The notes: a model not told the origin generated them from the letters alone. 64,000 nt of DNA from Parafrankia sp041008525 (GCF_041008525.1 NZ_JBFLUG010000024.1:1-64000), one strand, 5' to 3'; shown: positions 1 through 9,120, counted from the first letter of the stretch. Translations and numbers: made by a program.

Positions 1-42
1 CATCACGACCGTCACAGCCAGGAACAGTCCCAGGCCTGTCAC
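1..42 (-). CDS. Possible N-terminus of a divergent membrane protein, cut by window edge
   Basis: Read on the minus strand from a GTG at position 42, the sequence encodes about 14 residues rich in Leu, Val and Phe, as expected for a first membrane segment or signal sequence, and stays open to the window edge. There is no clear ribosome binding site and the fragment is too short to identify. The call is tentative; the only support is the hydrophobic composition and the divergent position relative to the next gene. Confidence 0.25.
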   Translation of the reverse strand, partial: MTGLGLFLAVTVVM

Positions 43-172
43 TACCGATCGCGGTCACCCCGACGTGATCCGAACAAGAGACCAAGCAGCTGGCTCACCG
101 CACGCACGTGCGGAAGACAGGGCTAGCGGCCCTCCGCCGCACGGAGCGGCATCAGATCCGTGAGGATCCTGC

Positions 173-178
173 TACTCT
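173..178 (+). promoter_or_regulatory. TACTCT -10-like box
   Basis: The TACTCT hexamer lies 103 bp upstream of the GTG at 282. A transcript from here would begin near position 185, where an ATG is followed at once by a TGA and a GTG at 187 opens a 28-codon reading frame ending at 275. The gap up to 281 holds no other convincing gene. Confidence 0.4.
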
Positions 179-281
179 GCCGCGATGTGACGCGGCATCT
201 GTATCGATCTGACCGGGTTCGGCCGCCGGTGCCCGTGGTCGGCGCGGCCACGGCGGCCGCCGCGGGGCTGGGGTAACGCGG

Positions 282-1970
282 GTGGCGCCAGGAAACGGGG
301 GCGCGACCGGCGGTGCCGGTGGTGCCGGCGGTCCGGGCGGGCCCGGCGGTGGATGGCCCGGCAGTGGGTGGCCCGGCGGGCGGCTCCGGCGCTGGAGCCG
401 GCGGGACGACGCCGACAGCGCACCGGTTCTCGACCTCACCGACGTCGACGAGGTCACCACCATGCTGCTGGCACCGCCGGCCGAGTACCAGGGGCTGCGT
501 CGCCGGGTCGTCGACCAGTTCACGATCGTCAGTGCCAACCGCTGCCAGCTCGCCCGGTCCGTCAACTGGGGTCCGCTGGACGGGCTGCTGACCAGCATCG
601 TTCCGGGCACCGGCCGCCTCGACACCGCCGGTCGGCTGCCACCCGAGGTGTCCCTGCTGCTCCCGGTCTCGACCCTGCCGAAGCGGGCCCTGGTCGGTTT
701 CGACCTCGTCGGCCCGAGCGGCTCGGACGCGCACCTGATGCCGTACGGAACGTCGGTCGCGATCCAGGGCAACCTGATCGCGCTGCTCGCCGAAACTGCC
801 GGCTGCCCGCTGCCGGGGCCGGCCCGCCGGGTCGTGGACGCGATCTCCCGCTTCCGACCAGGCCGGCTCACCGGCAACATGCCGCGGCTGAGGCCCCGGC
901 CGGGCCGTCCGCTCAGCCTCGACGCGGTGCGCGCCTACCTCGAGCGCGAGGCGGACCTGGCGGTGCCCGCGGCGACCCTGCGGTCGTGGCACGCGCTGCT
1001 CGAACCGGCCCAGATCGCTCTGGGCGAGGCGCTCGCCGAGCCGTTCGACCCGCTGAGCAGCGCGGACACCCTGCTGCTCGCGGTCGGCGAACTGTGGCGG
1101 GATCCGGATGTCCCGACCCCGCTGGAGATCGGGCACATCGGCTACTACCTGCGCGAGTTCACCGGCTGGGTGGACGAGCTGAGCCTGGTGGGCGAGACCG
1201 CGACACCGGTGCTGAGCACGGTCGCCGAGTACGGGCGCCGCTGGGAGGCACTCGCCGCCGTCACCACGGACCCCTACCGACCGTGTCTGATCAAGATGAA
1301 GGAGGAGCGCCGGACGGTGCTCGCCCGCCGGTGCCCGGTGCGGGACGACGACGCAACGCTACGCCGGCGGTGGCTGATGCCGGTCGCCCTGGTGGACATC
1401 GACCCGGGCGGTCCGGGCAGTTACCACGTCAGCATCGGCACCGACGACTCCAGCATCGAGCTGAGCACCCCGATCACGGTCGACCTGGAGCATCGGCGGA
1501 TCGCCCGGACCTATGTGGAGGACGTCCACCAGAACCGCGAGGTGTACGCGTTCTACAGCACCGACGCGCGGCGGGCGGCGCGGGCGAAGCTGGTCGTCGG
1601 CCTGAGCGTCTCGCCGGATGTCGGCCGGGTCGCCGCCGCGATCATGATCCTCATGGTGCTCACCGTGGCGCTGTCGGCGCTGCCGTTCGAGCTCGGCGCC
1701 GACGCGGTCGCGGTGGTGGCCGTGCCGTCGTCGTTTGCCGCGACGGTGCTGCTCACCCGCGAGCGGTCGAGCCTGGCCGCCTGGGTGCTGGGCCCGGCGA
1801 AGCAGGCGCTGCTCGCGTTGCTGGTCGTGTTGGCGGTGCTGTCCGGGCTGCGCGCGCTGGGCTGGCACCGGCCGCCGGACGAGCCGGTCACGTCGATCAC
1901 TCCCGGGGCGGACGGGCAGCCGCAGGCCGGGCCGACACCCCTGATTGCTGTGGCCGCACTGTGGTCATAG
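282..1970 (+). CDS. Hypothetical protein with C-terminal membrane segments
   Basis: I do not recognise this 562-residue protein. It begins with a Gly-rich low-complexity stretch (about residues 4-45), continues as a globular soluble region to about residue 440, and ends with roughly three hydrophobic segments (about 447-470, 475-490 and 505-525), so it is probably anchored by its C-terminus with most of the chain in the cytoplasm. Within the soluble part is a conserved-looking core (about residues 60-180). GTG 282 is the first usable start after an in-frame stop near 210. It lies alone between a possible divergent gene and dapA; related loci often have thyX before dapA, and this protein is not a ThyX. 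It could be a membrane-anchored regulatory or secretion-associated protein, but nothing seen assigns a role. Confidence 0.7.
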   Translation: MAPGNGGATGGAGGAGGPGGPGGGWPGSGWPGGRLRRWSRRDDADSAPVLDLTDVDEVTTMLLAPPAEYQGLRRRVVDQFTIVSANRCQLARSVNWGPLDGLLTSIVPGTGRLDTAGRLPPEVSLLLPVSTLPKRALVGFDLVGPSGSDAHLMPYGTSVAIQGNLIALLAETAGCPLPGPARRVVDAISRFRPGRLTGNMPRLRPRPGRPLSLDAVRAYLEREADLAVPAATLRSWHALLEPAQIALGEALAEPFDPLSSADTLLLAVGELWRDPDVPTPLEIGHIGYYLREFTGWVDELSLVGETATPVLSTVAEYGRRWEALAAVTTDPYRPCLIKMKEERRTVLARRCPVRDDDATLRRRWLMPVALVDIDPGGPGSYHVSIGTDDSSIELSTPITVDLEHRRIARTYVEDVHQNREVYAFYSTDARRAARAKLVVGLSVSPDVGRVAAAIMILMVLTVALSALPFELGADAVAVVAVPSSFAATVLLTRERSSLAAWVLGPAKQALLALLVVLAVLSGLRALGWHRPPDEPVTSITPGADGQPQAGPTPLIAVAALWS

Positions 1971-2080
1971 CGGACCATCAGGCCTGCTGGCGGGGGCGGG
2001 AGGCCTCCCGTGCCGGCGAACGGCGACCGCCGTCGGGGCCGTGGCGGTACCCTGAACCCACTGTCGTGCGAGACGGGACG

Positions 2081-2281
2081 GTGAGCATGCCGAAAAACTA
2101 CGGCGCGGGGGTCGCCGGCGGCGCGGCGCGTGTGGGTGGCCTGCGGTCGTTCGTCCGTCTCGGCCGTCGTGATCTGTGGATGCGGCTTGACCGGAACATG
2201 ATCGCCGGGGGCCGTCGAGAGCCCGCAGGGCGTCCGCCCGCGGGTCCGTCGGGGCCGTCGGGGCTGGTGTCAGGGTCCTGA
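2081..2281 (+). CDS. Possible small protein (66 aa), doubtful
   Basis: An open frame of 67 codons starts at GTG 2081 (or ATG 2087) and encodes a basic protein with a Pro/Gly/Ser-rich tail. A TACCCT -10-like hexamer lies at 2048-2053. A short stretch reading LDRNMIAG recalls the start of PspC domains, but the rest of that domain does not follow in any frame. It occupies the 495 bp gap before dapA. It may be a leader or not a gene at all. Confidence 0.2.
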   Translation: MSMPKNYGAGVAGGAARVGGLRSFVRLGRRDLWMRLDRNMIAGGRREPAGRPPAGPSGPSGLVSGS

Positions 2282-2452
2282 AAGCCGCTTGGAAGTAGTT
2301 CTTCGTTCCCTGCCCGGCCCGCCGGTGCCGCGGACGCCCGGACGAGACGGTCCGGTCGGATCCGCCGGCACGCCGCGGAACCACGGGTGCGTGGTGGGGG
2401 ATGCCGACTCCGTCGGTCGGTGACCGTCGGAGGAGATGTCGGAGGTGCCCGC

Positions 2453-2458
2453 TAGCGT
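2453..2458 (+). promoter_or_regulatory. Leaderless-type -10 box of dapA
   Basis: TAGCGT ends 7 bp before ATG 2466. Transcription would start at or next to the A of the start codon, which supports this start over the in-frame ATG at 2436. Confidence 0.55.
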
Positions 2459-2465
2459 GGCAGGT

Positions 2466-3461
2466 ATGTCAGCATTGCCCCCGGCCCCGTTCGGGCGGAT
2501 GATCACGGCGATGATCACGCCGTTCACCACGGACGGCGGGCTCGACGTCCCGGGTGCCGCGGCGCTCGCGGAGCACCTCGTCGACGCCGGGAACGAGGCG
2601 CTGGTCGTCAACGGCACGACCGGGGAGTCCCCGACCACCTCCGACGCGGAGAAGGACACGTTGCTGCGCGTGGTCCGCGAGGCGGTCGGCGGCAGGGCGC
2701 GTGTCATCGCGGGTGTCGGCACGAACGACACCCGGCATACGCTGGAGCTGGCCGGCGCGGCCGAGAAGGCGGGCGCCGACGGCCTGCTGGTCGTCGCTCC
2801 GTACTACAACAAGCCTCCGCAGGCCGGGCTGCTCGCGCACTTCCGGGCTGTCGCCGACGCGACGTGCCTACCTGTCATGATCTACGATATTCCTGGCAGG
2901 TCCGGGGTGCCCGTCACGACGGAGACGCTTCTGCAGCTGGCCGACCACCCGCGCATCGTCGCGGTGAAGGACGCCAAGGACGATCTTTCCGCGTCGTCAT
3001 GGGTGCTGGCCAACTCGGGCCTCGCCTACTACTCGGGCACGGACGTGCTCAATCTTCCGCTGCTGTCCGTTGGTGCGTGTGGTGTGGTCAGTGTTGTCGG
3101 TCACCTGGCCGCCCCCGCCATCCGGGCGATGATCGAGGCCTTCGGGGCCGGTGAGGTGGGTCGGGCGATCACGCTACACAAGGGCTTGCTGCCCGCATAC
3201 GAGGGAGTTTTCCGCACTCAGGGTGTGATCACGACGAAGGCGGCACTGGCGATGGCCGGCCTGCCCGCGGGGCCGGTCCGCGCCCCGCTGGTCGACGCCA
3301 CCGAGGCCGAGCGCGCGCGGCTGCGCGCCGACCTCGCCGCGGCTGTCCTGGAGCCCGCTGCGGGTGCGCCGGCGGCGGCGCCGTCGGCGTCCGCCCCCGG
3401 GGGGCCAGGCGCCGCGAGACCGGGTACCGCCGCGGCTGCCGCCGGGACGGCGGCTTCATGA
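2466..3461 (+). CDS. dapA: 4-hydroxy-tetrahydrodipicolinate synthase
   Basis: This enzyme condenses pyruvate with aspartate semialdehyde, the first committed step of lysine and meso-diaminopimelate synthesis, and works in the cytoplasm. The 331-residue product has the expected TIM-barrel motifs: NGTTGE near residue 48, the catalytic Tyr in a YDIPGRSG motif near residue 138, and the Schiff-base Lys in VAVKDAKDD near residue 166. About 40 residues of Ala/Pro/Gly-rich sequence follow the barrel and look disordered. An in-frame ATG at 2436 would add 10 residues, but its purine-rich motif is too close to serve as a ribosome site. The stop codon overlaps the next start (ATGA), so dapA and RNase J are translationally coupled. 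dapF, a later enzyme of the same pathway, lies 35 kb downstream. Confidence 0.95.
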   Translation: MSALPPAPFGRMITAMITPFTTDGGLDVPGAAALAEHLVDAGNEALVVNGTTGESPTTSDAEKDTLLRVVREAVGGRARVIAGVGTNDTRHTLELAGAAEKAGADGLLVVAPYYNKPPQAGLLAHFRAVADATCLPVMIYDIPGRSGVPVTTETLLQLADHPRIVAVKDAKDDLSASSWVLANSGLAYYSGTDVLNLPLLSVGACGVVSVVGHLAAPAIRAMIEAFGAGEVGRAITLHKGLLPAYEGVFRTQGVITTKAALAMAGLPAGPVRAPLVDATEAERARLRADLAAAVLEPAAGAPAAAPSASAPGGPGAARPGTAAAAAGTAAS

Positions 3462-5143
3462 CGCACCCGCACCCCGAGCTGGGGCCACCGCCGCCGCTGC
3501 GTGCCGACGGCCTGCGGATCATCCCGCTGGGCGGGCTCGGCGAGATCGGCCGGAACATGACCGTGTTCGAGCACGCCGGCCGGCTGCTCATCGTGGACTG
3601 CGGCGTCCTGTTCCCGGAGACCGACCAGCCCGGCGTCGACCTGATCCTGCCGGACTTCACCGCCATCCGCGACCGCCTGCACGACATCGAGGCGGTCATC
3701 CTGACCCACGCTCACGAGGACCACATCGGGGCGGTTCCCTACCTCCTGCGCGAACGCCGCGACATCCCGCTGATCGGCACCAGGCTGACCCTCGCGCTCA
3801 TGGTCGCGAAGCTCGCCGAGCACCGCATCAAGCCGGTGACGATGCAGATCCGCGAGGAGGAGCACCATACGTTCGGGCCGTTCGAGTGCGAGTTCCTCGC
3901 GGTGAACCACTCGATTCCGGACGCGGTGGCGGTCGCGATCCGCACCGACGCGGGCCTGGTCCTGCACACCGGTGACTTCAAGATGGACCAGCTTCCGCTC
4001 GACGGGCGGCTGACCGACCTGGGTGGCTTCGCCCGCCTCGGCCGGGAGGGCGTCGACCTGCTGATGTCGGACTCCACCAACGCCGAGGTGCCCGGCTTCG
4101 TGGCCTCGGAGCGGCAGATCGCACCCGTGCTCGACAAGGTCTTCCGCGAAGCCGACCGGCGCATCGTCGTGGCCTGTTTCGCCAGCCACGTCCACCGGGT
4201 GCAGCAGGTCCTCGACGCCGCGGAGACGCACGGCAGGTCCGTCTGCTTCGTCGGCCGTTCCATGGTCCGCAACATGGGCGTCGCCCGTGATCTGGGCCTG
4301 CTGCGCGTCCCGCCCGGTCTGGTGATCGACAGCCGGGACGTCGACTCCCTGCCGGACCGCAACATCTGCCTGGTCTCGACCGGCTCCCAGGGCGAGCCGC
4401 TGTCGGCGCTGTCCCGGATGGCCAACCGGGACCACGCGATCCGGATCGAGGAGGGTGACACGGTCGTCCTCGCCTCCAGCCTGATCCCCGGTAACGAGAC
4501 CGCGATCTACCGGGTGATCAACGGTCTGACCCGGTGGGGAGCGAAGGTCGTCCACAAGGGCGTGGCGATGGTGCACACCTCCGGGCACGCCCCGGCCGGC
4601 GAGCTGCTGTACGTGCTGAACGCGACGCGGCCGTCGAACATGATGCCGGTGCACGGCGAGTGGCGGCACCTGCGTGCCCACGGAGCCCTGGCGGAGGCGA
4701 CCGGCGTCCCGCCGGACCGCGTGATCCTCGCCGAGGACGGCATGGTCATCGACCTGATCGACGGCCAGGCCAGCATCACCGGAGCGGTGCCATGCGGCAT
4801 GGTCTTCGTTGACGGTCTCGCCGTCGGCGACGTCGGCGAGTCCAGCCTGAAGGACAGGCGGATCCTCGGCGAGGAGGGCTTCATCACGATCACGGTCGTG
4901 GTGGATGCCGCCGCCGGGAAGGTCGTCGTCGGCCCGGACCTGTCGGCCCGCGGCTTCTCCGACGTCCGGAGTGCGTTCGACGAGGTCCAGAGCCGGCTCG
5001 CCGACGCCCTGAACGACGCGATGCGCTCGGGGATGACCGACACGAACGCGCTGCAGCAGCTCGTCCGGCGCACGGTCGGCCGGTGGGTGAACGAGCGTTA
5101 CCGGCGCCGTCCCATGATCCTTCCGGTCGTGCTGGAAGTCTGA
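3458..5143 (+). CDS. rnj: Ribonuclease J
   Basis: RNase J is a metallo-beta-lactamase/beta-CASP nuclease with 5'-3' exonuclease and endonuclease activity in mRNA decay and rRNA maturation. The 561-residue length is normal. The zinc-binding signature HAHEDH is near residue 84, preceded by the GGLGEIGRNM motif near residue 24, and later His/Asp motifs (HTGDFKMD near 170, HTSGHA near 372) complete the active site. The beta-CASP region lies in the middle and a C-terminal RNA-binding domain follows. It shares ATGA with the dapA stop, an arrangement common in Actinobacteria, and ends 23 bp before a strong terminator. The window also encodes RNase Y, so this organism has both enzyme types. Confidence 0.96.
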   Translation: MTHPHPELGPPPPLRADGLRIIPLGGLGEIGRNMTVFEHAGRLLIVDCGVLFPETDQPGVDLILPDFTAIRDRLHDIEAVILTHAHEDHIGAVPYLLRERRDIPLIGTRLTLALMVAKLAEHRIKPVTMQIREEEHHTFGPFECEFLAVNHSIPDAVAVAIRTDAGLVLHTGDFKMDQLPLDGRLTDLGGFARLGREGVDLLMSDSTNAEVPGFVASERQIAPVLDKVFREADRRIVVACFASHVHRVQQVLDAAETHGRSVCFVGRSMVRNMGVARDLGLLRVPPGLVIDSRDVDSLPDRNICLVSTGSQGEPLSALSRMANRDHAIRIEEGDTVVLASSLIPGNETAIYRVINGLTRWGAKVVHKGVAMVHTSGHAPAGELLYVLNATRPSNMMPVHGEWRHLRAHGALAEATGVPPDRVILAEDGMVIDLIDGQASITGAVPCGMVFVDGLAVGDVGESSLKDRRILGEEGFITITVVVDAAAGKVVVGPDLSARGFSDVRSAFDEVQSRLADALNDAMRSGMTDTNALQQLVRRTVGRWVNERYRRRPMILPVVLEV

Positions 5144-5166
5144 GAGCGGTTCGCGGATCTGCTCCG

Positions 5167-5199
5167 AAAGCCCTGGGCCAATCTCTGGCCCAGGGCTTT
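5167..5199 (+). terminator. Perfect 14 bp hairpin terminator after RNase J
   Basis: A 14 bp perfect stem (5167-5180 and 5186-5199) with a 5-base loop is followed by a pyrimidine run. It closes the dapA-rnj operon 23 bp after the stop codon. Confidence 0.9.
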
Positions 5200-5302
5200 C
5201 TTCCATTGTCGAGTGGCCCCCTCAGGCGGGGAAGAATGCCGTGGGTACCGTCATGGCACGCCCGGATAGTCTGGGTTGCAGCGACTCGCGTCGCTTCCCG
5301 GG

Positions 5303-5308
5303 TACCTT
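5303..5308 (+). promoter_or_regulatory. Leaderless-type -10 box of ftsK
   Basis: TACCTT is followed by 6 bp and GTG 5315. This supports starting FtsK at 5315 rather than at the in-frame TTG at 5276. Confidence 0.5.
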
Positions 5309-5314
5309 CTCCGC

Positions 5315-8110
5315 GTGGCCACACGCACGTCCGGCGCCCGTACGCAGGCGCAGACCAAACCACGAGCGGCCACGGCGCGGTCCGGTGCGGGCGGCTCCGG
5401 GCGGGCTCCCGCGCGCAGGCAGCCCGCGGCACCCACCCGTGGCGCGGCGACCCGCGGCGCGAGCACGCGTCGGCGGTCAGGACCGCCGAAGCCGCCGATC
5501 CAGCTGCTGATCGCGCAGATCGCCGTCAAGGCGGTATACCACGCGTGGATGGCCGCGGCCGGGCTGCTCGGCAGCGCGCTGCGCCGGTTCGGCCGCAACA
5601 CGCGGGATCTGCGGATCCATGCCGAGCACCGGCGCGACGGCCTGGGGCTTGCCGCCTTCGGTGCCGCGATCCTGCTCGGCGCGGCTCTGTGGGGTGGCGC
5701 CGGTGGCCCGGTCGGGGCCTTCGTCGCCGCGGCGATCGAGCTGTTCGTCGGGGCCGGGGCGCTGGCCGTCCCCCTGTTCTGCCTCGGAGCGTCCTGGCGG
5801 CTCGTCCGGTCGCCGTCGGACCCGGAAAGCCGCGGGCGGGTGGTCATCGGCTGGGCCGCCGTCGCGCTGGGCATCCTGGGCGTGCTGCACATCGCGCGTG
5901 GCGAGCCGGACCTCGCCCAGGGCGTCGACAGGATCCGTACGGCCGGGGGCCTGCTCGGGCTGCTCAGCGGCGCGCCGCTGGCGAGCGCGGTGACCGTCTA
6001 CGTGGCCGTCCCGCTGCTGCTGATCATGTCGCTCTTCGGTTTCCTGGTGGTGACCGCGACACCGATCCGCCAGGTGCCGGAGAAGCTCCGCGAGTTCGCC
6101 GAGCGGCTCACCGTCCCGATCCGCGAGCCGGGTGGCTACGCCGACGAGGACGACGAGTTCGACGACTACGAGTCGGACGTGGACGTCCCCGAGGACACCG
6201 CGCTCGACGAGCTGCTCGACGAGGAGCCGCCGCGGTCGCGACGCCGGCGCGGCGCCTCCCGGCCCCCGCGCGAGGGCGTGTACGACCTGGGCGCCGGTGG
6301 CGCGGGCGCGCCGGGCGCGGAGACGGGTGCGGGGCGCGGGCGGTCCGCTGCCGGCCGCTCGCGGCCCCCCGCGCCGGCGGGTGACGGCACCGACCCGGCC
6401 GACCTGTTCGCCGACGTCGCGGGCCTGGAGGACGGGGAGGACAGCGAGGACGTCCTCGGCCTCGTCGCCGGCGAGAGCGGCGCTGCCGGTGCTGCCGGTG
6501 CCGCCGGCCCGGCAGCGCGGCGCCAGCGTGCCCGCGCTGCGGCCGGCACGCCCGCCGCCGCGGCCGCGGCCGGGGGGTCGGATCTGGCCGGCGACCCGCC
6601 GCCCGGTCCGGACGAGATCGAGTACCTCGTCCCGCCGACGGACGGCGCCTACCGGCTGCCGTCACCGACGCTGCTGCGGTCGGGGACCCCGCCGAAGGTC
6701 CGCTCGGCGGCCACCGACGGTGTCATCGCCTCGCTGACCGACGTGTTCACCCAGTTCAAGGTGGACGCGAAGGTCACCGGCTTCACCCGGGGGCCGACGG
6801 TGACCCGGTACGAGGTGGAGCTGGGCTCGGCGGTGAAGGTCGAGCGCATCACCCAGCTCGGGAAGAACATCGCCTACGCCGTCAAGAGCCCGGACGTGCG
6901 GATCATCAGCCCGATCCCGGGCAAGAGCGCCGTGGGCATCGAGATCCCGAACACCGACCGCGAACTAGTGTCTCTCGGTGACGTCCTGCGCAGCGGGGAG
7001 GCGACCGGAAACCCGCATCCGCTGGTGGTGGGCCTCGGCAAGGACATCGAGGGCGGCTATGTGCTGGCCAACCTCGCGAAAATGCCGCACATCCTCATCG
7101 CGGGCGCCACCGGAGCGGGAAAGTCGACCTGTATCAACACGCTCATCACCAGCGTGCTTGCGCGGGCCACCCCGGATCAGGTCCGCATGGTCCTGGTCGA
7201 CCCGAAACGGGTCGAGCTGACCAGCTACCAGGGCATTCCCCATCTCATCACGCCGATCATCACCAATCCCAAGAAAGCGGCGGACGCGCTGCAGTGGGTG
7301 GTGAAGGAGATGGAGAACCGGTACGAGGACCTCGCCGCCTGCGGGGTGCGCCACGTCGACGACTTCAACCGCAAGGTCCGCAACGGCGAGATCGTGGCCC
7401 CGCCGGGGTCGGAACGGGTCTACGCGCCCTACCCGTACATCCTCACGATCGTCGACGAGCTGGCCGACCTGATGATGGTCGCGCCACGTGACGTCGAGGA
7501 CGCGATCTGCCGGATCACGGCGATGGCCCGAGCGGTCGGCATCCACCTCGTGCTGGCGACCCAGCGGCCCTCGGTCGACGTCGTCACCGGTCTGATCAAG
7601 GCCAACGTGCCGTCCCGGCTGGCGTTTGCGACAGCATCGCTGGCGGACAGCCGGACCATCCTCGACCAGGCGGGCGCGGAGAAGCTGGTCGGGCTCGGCG
7701 ACGCGCTCTTCCTGCCGATGGGCGCGAGCAAGCCGGCCCGTATCCAGGGCGCGTTCGTCTCCGAGGACGAGATCTCCGCGATCGTCGATCACACGAAGGA
7801 GCAGGCCCAGCCCACCTTCGTGCCGGATGTCTTCGACGGCGGCGGCGAGGCACGCAAGGAGATCGACGAGGAGATCGGCGACGACATGGCGCTGTTCCTC
7901 CAGGCGGTCGAGCTGGTCGTGAGCACCCACTTCGGCTCGACGTCGATGTTGCAGCGCAAGCTGCGTGTCGGGTTCGCCAAGGCCGGCCGACTGATGGACC
8001 TGATGGAGAGCCGCGGCATAGTCGGGCCGAGTGAGGGCTCCAAGGCACGGGACGTGCTGGTGATGCCGGACGAGCTGGAAGGACTTCTCACGACGCTCCG
8101 CAACGGATAA
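5315..8110 (+). CDS. ftsK: DNA translocase FtsK/SpoIIIE
   Basis: FtsK pumps chromosomal DNA through the closing division septum using ATP. The 931-residue protein has a basic N-terminal tail of about 60 residues, about four membrane segments between residues 105 and 245, a long acidic then Ala/Gly/Arg-rich linker (about 265-430), and the motor domain. Walker A GATGAGKST is near residue 595, Walker B with IVDELADLM near 708, and a winged-helix gamma domain (last ~75 residues) that would read the polar KOPS-type sequences. The start at GTG 5315 is chosen from a -10-like box 6 bp upstream. A RodZ-like HTH gene, rimO and pgsA follow on the same strand, as in Streptomyces and mycobacteria. Confidence 0.95.
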   Translation: MATRTSGARTQAQTKPRAATARSGAGGSGRAPARRQPAAPTRGAATRGASTRRRSGPPKPPIQLLIAQIAVKAVYHAWMAAAGLLGSALRRFGRNTRDLRIHAEHRRDGLGLAAFGAAILLGAALWGGAGGPVGAFVAAAIELFVGAGALAVPLFCLGASWRLVRSPSDPESRGRVVIGWAAVALGILGVLHIARGEPDLAQGVDRIRTAGGLLGLLSGAPLASAVTVYVAVPLLLIMSLFGFLVVTATPIRQVPEKLREFAERLTVPIREPGGYADEDDEFDDYESDVDVPEDTALDELLDEEPPRSRRRRGASRPPREGVYDLGAGGAGAPGAETGAGRGRSAAGRSRPPAPAGDGTDPADLFADVAGLEDGEDSEDVLGLVAGESGAAGAAGAAGPAARRQRARAAAGTPAAAAAAGGSDLAGDPPPGPDEIEYLVPPTDGAYRLPSPTLLRSGTPPKVRSAATDGVIASLTDVFTQFKVDAKVTGFTRGPTVTRYEVELGSAVKVERITQLGKNIAYAVKSPDVRIISPIPGKSAVGIEIPNTDRELVSLGDVLRSGEATGNPHPLVVGLGKDIEGGYVLANLAKMPHILIAGATGAGKSTCINTLITSVLARATPDQVRMVLVDPKRVELTSYQGIPHLITPIITNPKKAADALQWVVKEMENRYEDLAACGVRHVDDFNRKVRNGEIVAPPGSERVYAPYPYILTIVDELADLMMVAPRDVEDAICRITAMARAVGIHLVLATQRPSVDVVTGLIKANVPSRLAFATASLADSRTILDQAGAEKLVGLGDALFLPMGASKPARIQGAFVSEDEISAIVDHTKEQAQPTFVPDVFDGGGEARKEIDEEIGDDMALFLQAVELVVSTHFGSTSMLQRKLRVGFAKAGRLMDLMESRGIVGPSEGSKARDVLVMPDELEGLLTTLRNG

Positions 8111-8160
8111 GAAAGTCTGGACAGGTCCGTTGCCGGCTGTCGGACGTCGGCGGCCAACCG

Positions 8161-8198
8161 TAATATCGGCTGGCGCCGCCACGGCGCCAGCGGGATAT
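8161..8198 (+). promoter_or_regulatory. TAATAT -10 box inside a long inverted repeat
   Basis: The hexamer TAATAT (8161-8166) matches the -10 consensus well. It overlaps the left arm of an inverted repeat: 5 bp outer arms (8163-8167 and 8194-8198) and 9 bp inner arms (8169-8177 and 8183-8191) around a 5-base loop. This may be an operator for the next gene or a terminator-like hairpin behind ftsK. No good -35 was seen. Confidence 0.5.
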
Positions 8199-8217
8199 CG
8201 GGTGCGGAGGTTCGCTC

Positions 8218-9063
8218 ATGCAGTCCGCGGACGAACCTGCGGCCCCTCGGCCGGGTGCCGCAGTGCCGGATGCGACGGAGCCGTCTGCGACGGAGCCGGC
8301 CGCACCGGAGCGAGACGTCCCCACACAGGGCGCCGCGACTCCACCTGCCGCCAGCGTGCCGCGTGCCGCCGGCACCCCGGACGGGGGCGGGCTCGAGCAG
8401 CTGGGCCCGGACCTGCCGCCCCCCGACCCGTTGACCCCGGACTCGGTCGGGCAGACCCTGGTGGCGGCGCGGCGCGCCGCGGGTCTCACCATCGACGATG
8501 TCAGCGACCGGACGAGGATCCGCGCGGCGCTGATCGGGCAGATCGAGCACAACGACTTCACCAACTGCGGTGGCGCGGTCTATGCGCGCGGGCACCTGCG
8601 GACCATCGCGACCACGCTCGGCCTGGACCCGGTGCCGCTGCTCGCCGCCTACGACGCCGGCCACGAACGGGTCCCGTCCCCGGTCGTGGTCGCCTCGCCG
8701 TCGCCGGCACCGGCCACCTCCCAGCCACCCGGTGTGAACGTCCGGGTCGAGGCCCGCGATGCGCAGAGCTGGCTGGAGGTGCGCGACGAGAGCGAGCAGG
8801 TGCTCCTCCAGCAACTCCTCGAGCAGGGCGACAGCCGCGAGGTGTCGTCCGAGGGCGCGCTGGAGATCAGGATGGGTAACGCCGGCGCGGTGGATCTCTC
8901 GTGCAACGGGCGGAATCTCGGCCCGGCCGGGGCCCCGGGCCAGGTGGTCACCGTCCGGCTGGCCCTCGCCGCGTCCGGTGGCGGCTGCACCATGGGCGAT
9001 GACCAGGCGACCGGCCTGGCCGCGCCGAACCTGCGCTCGCCGGCCGGTCGGCCGGGTCGCTGA
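8218..9063 (+). CDS. RodZ-like helix-turn-helix protein
   Basis: The 281-residue protein has a disordered Ala/Pro/Glu-rich N-terminus (1-72), a Cro/C1-like helix-turn-helix of the RodZ type (about 75-140, GQTLVAARRAAGLTIDDV and an ARGHLRTIATTLGL helix), a Ser/Pro linker, and a C-terminal beta-rich domain (about 172-260) resembling the RodZ DUF4115 domain, including DAQSWLEVRD. RodZ normally anchors the MreB cytoskeleton through one membrane helix between these parts. I see no such helix here, only a Pro-rich linker. The gene sits between ftsK and rimO, the usual place for this family in Actinobacteria. Role in cell shape or division is inferred from family and position. Confidence 0.8.
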   Translation: MQSADEPAAPRPGAAVPDATEPSATEPAAPERDVPTQGAATPPAASVPRAAGTPDGGGLEQLGPDLPPPDPLTPDSVGQTLVAARRAAGLTIDDVSDRTRIRAALIGQIEHNDFTNCGGAVYARGHLRTIATTLGLDPVPLLAAYDAGHERVPSPVVVASPSPAPATSQPPGVNVRVEARDAQSWLEVRDESEQVLLQQLLEQGDSREVSSEGALEIRMGNAGAVDLSCNGRNLGPAGAPGQVVTVRLALAASGGGCTMGDDQATGLAAPNLRSPAGRPGR

Positions 9064-9120
9064 CCGGCCGGCACGCCGGCTCCGGCCGGGCCGTCGGCAC
9101 GTCCGCCGGGCCTGTCCCGG

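Noticed and set aside
2081..2281. PspC fragment
   Set aside because: The short LDRNMIAG match is not followed by the rest of the PspC domain in any frame.
3218..5206. Long antisense frame opposite RNase J (and similar long frames opposite ftsK, rimO, recA and nrdJ)
   Set aside because: These follow from codon bias in high-GC DNA; the opposite strand encodes well-recognised proteins.
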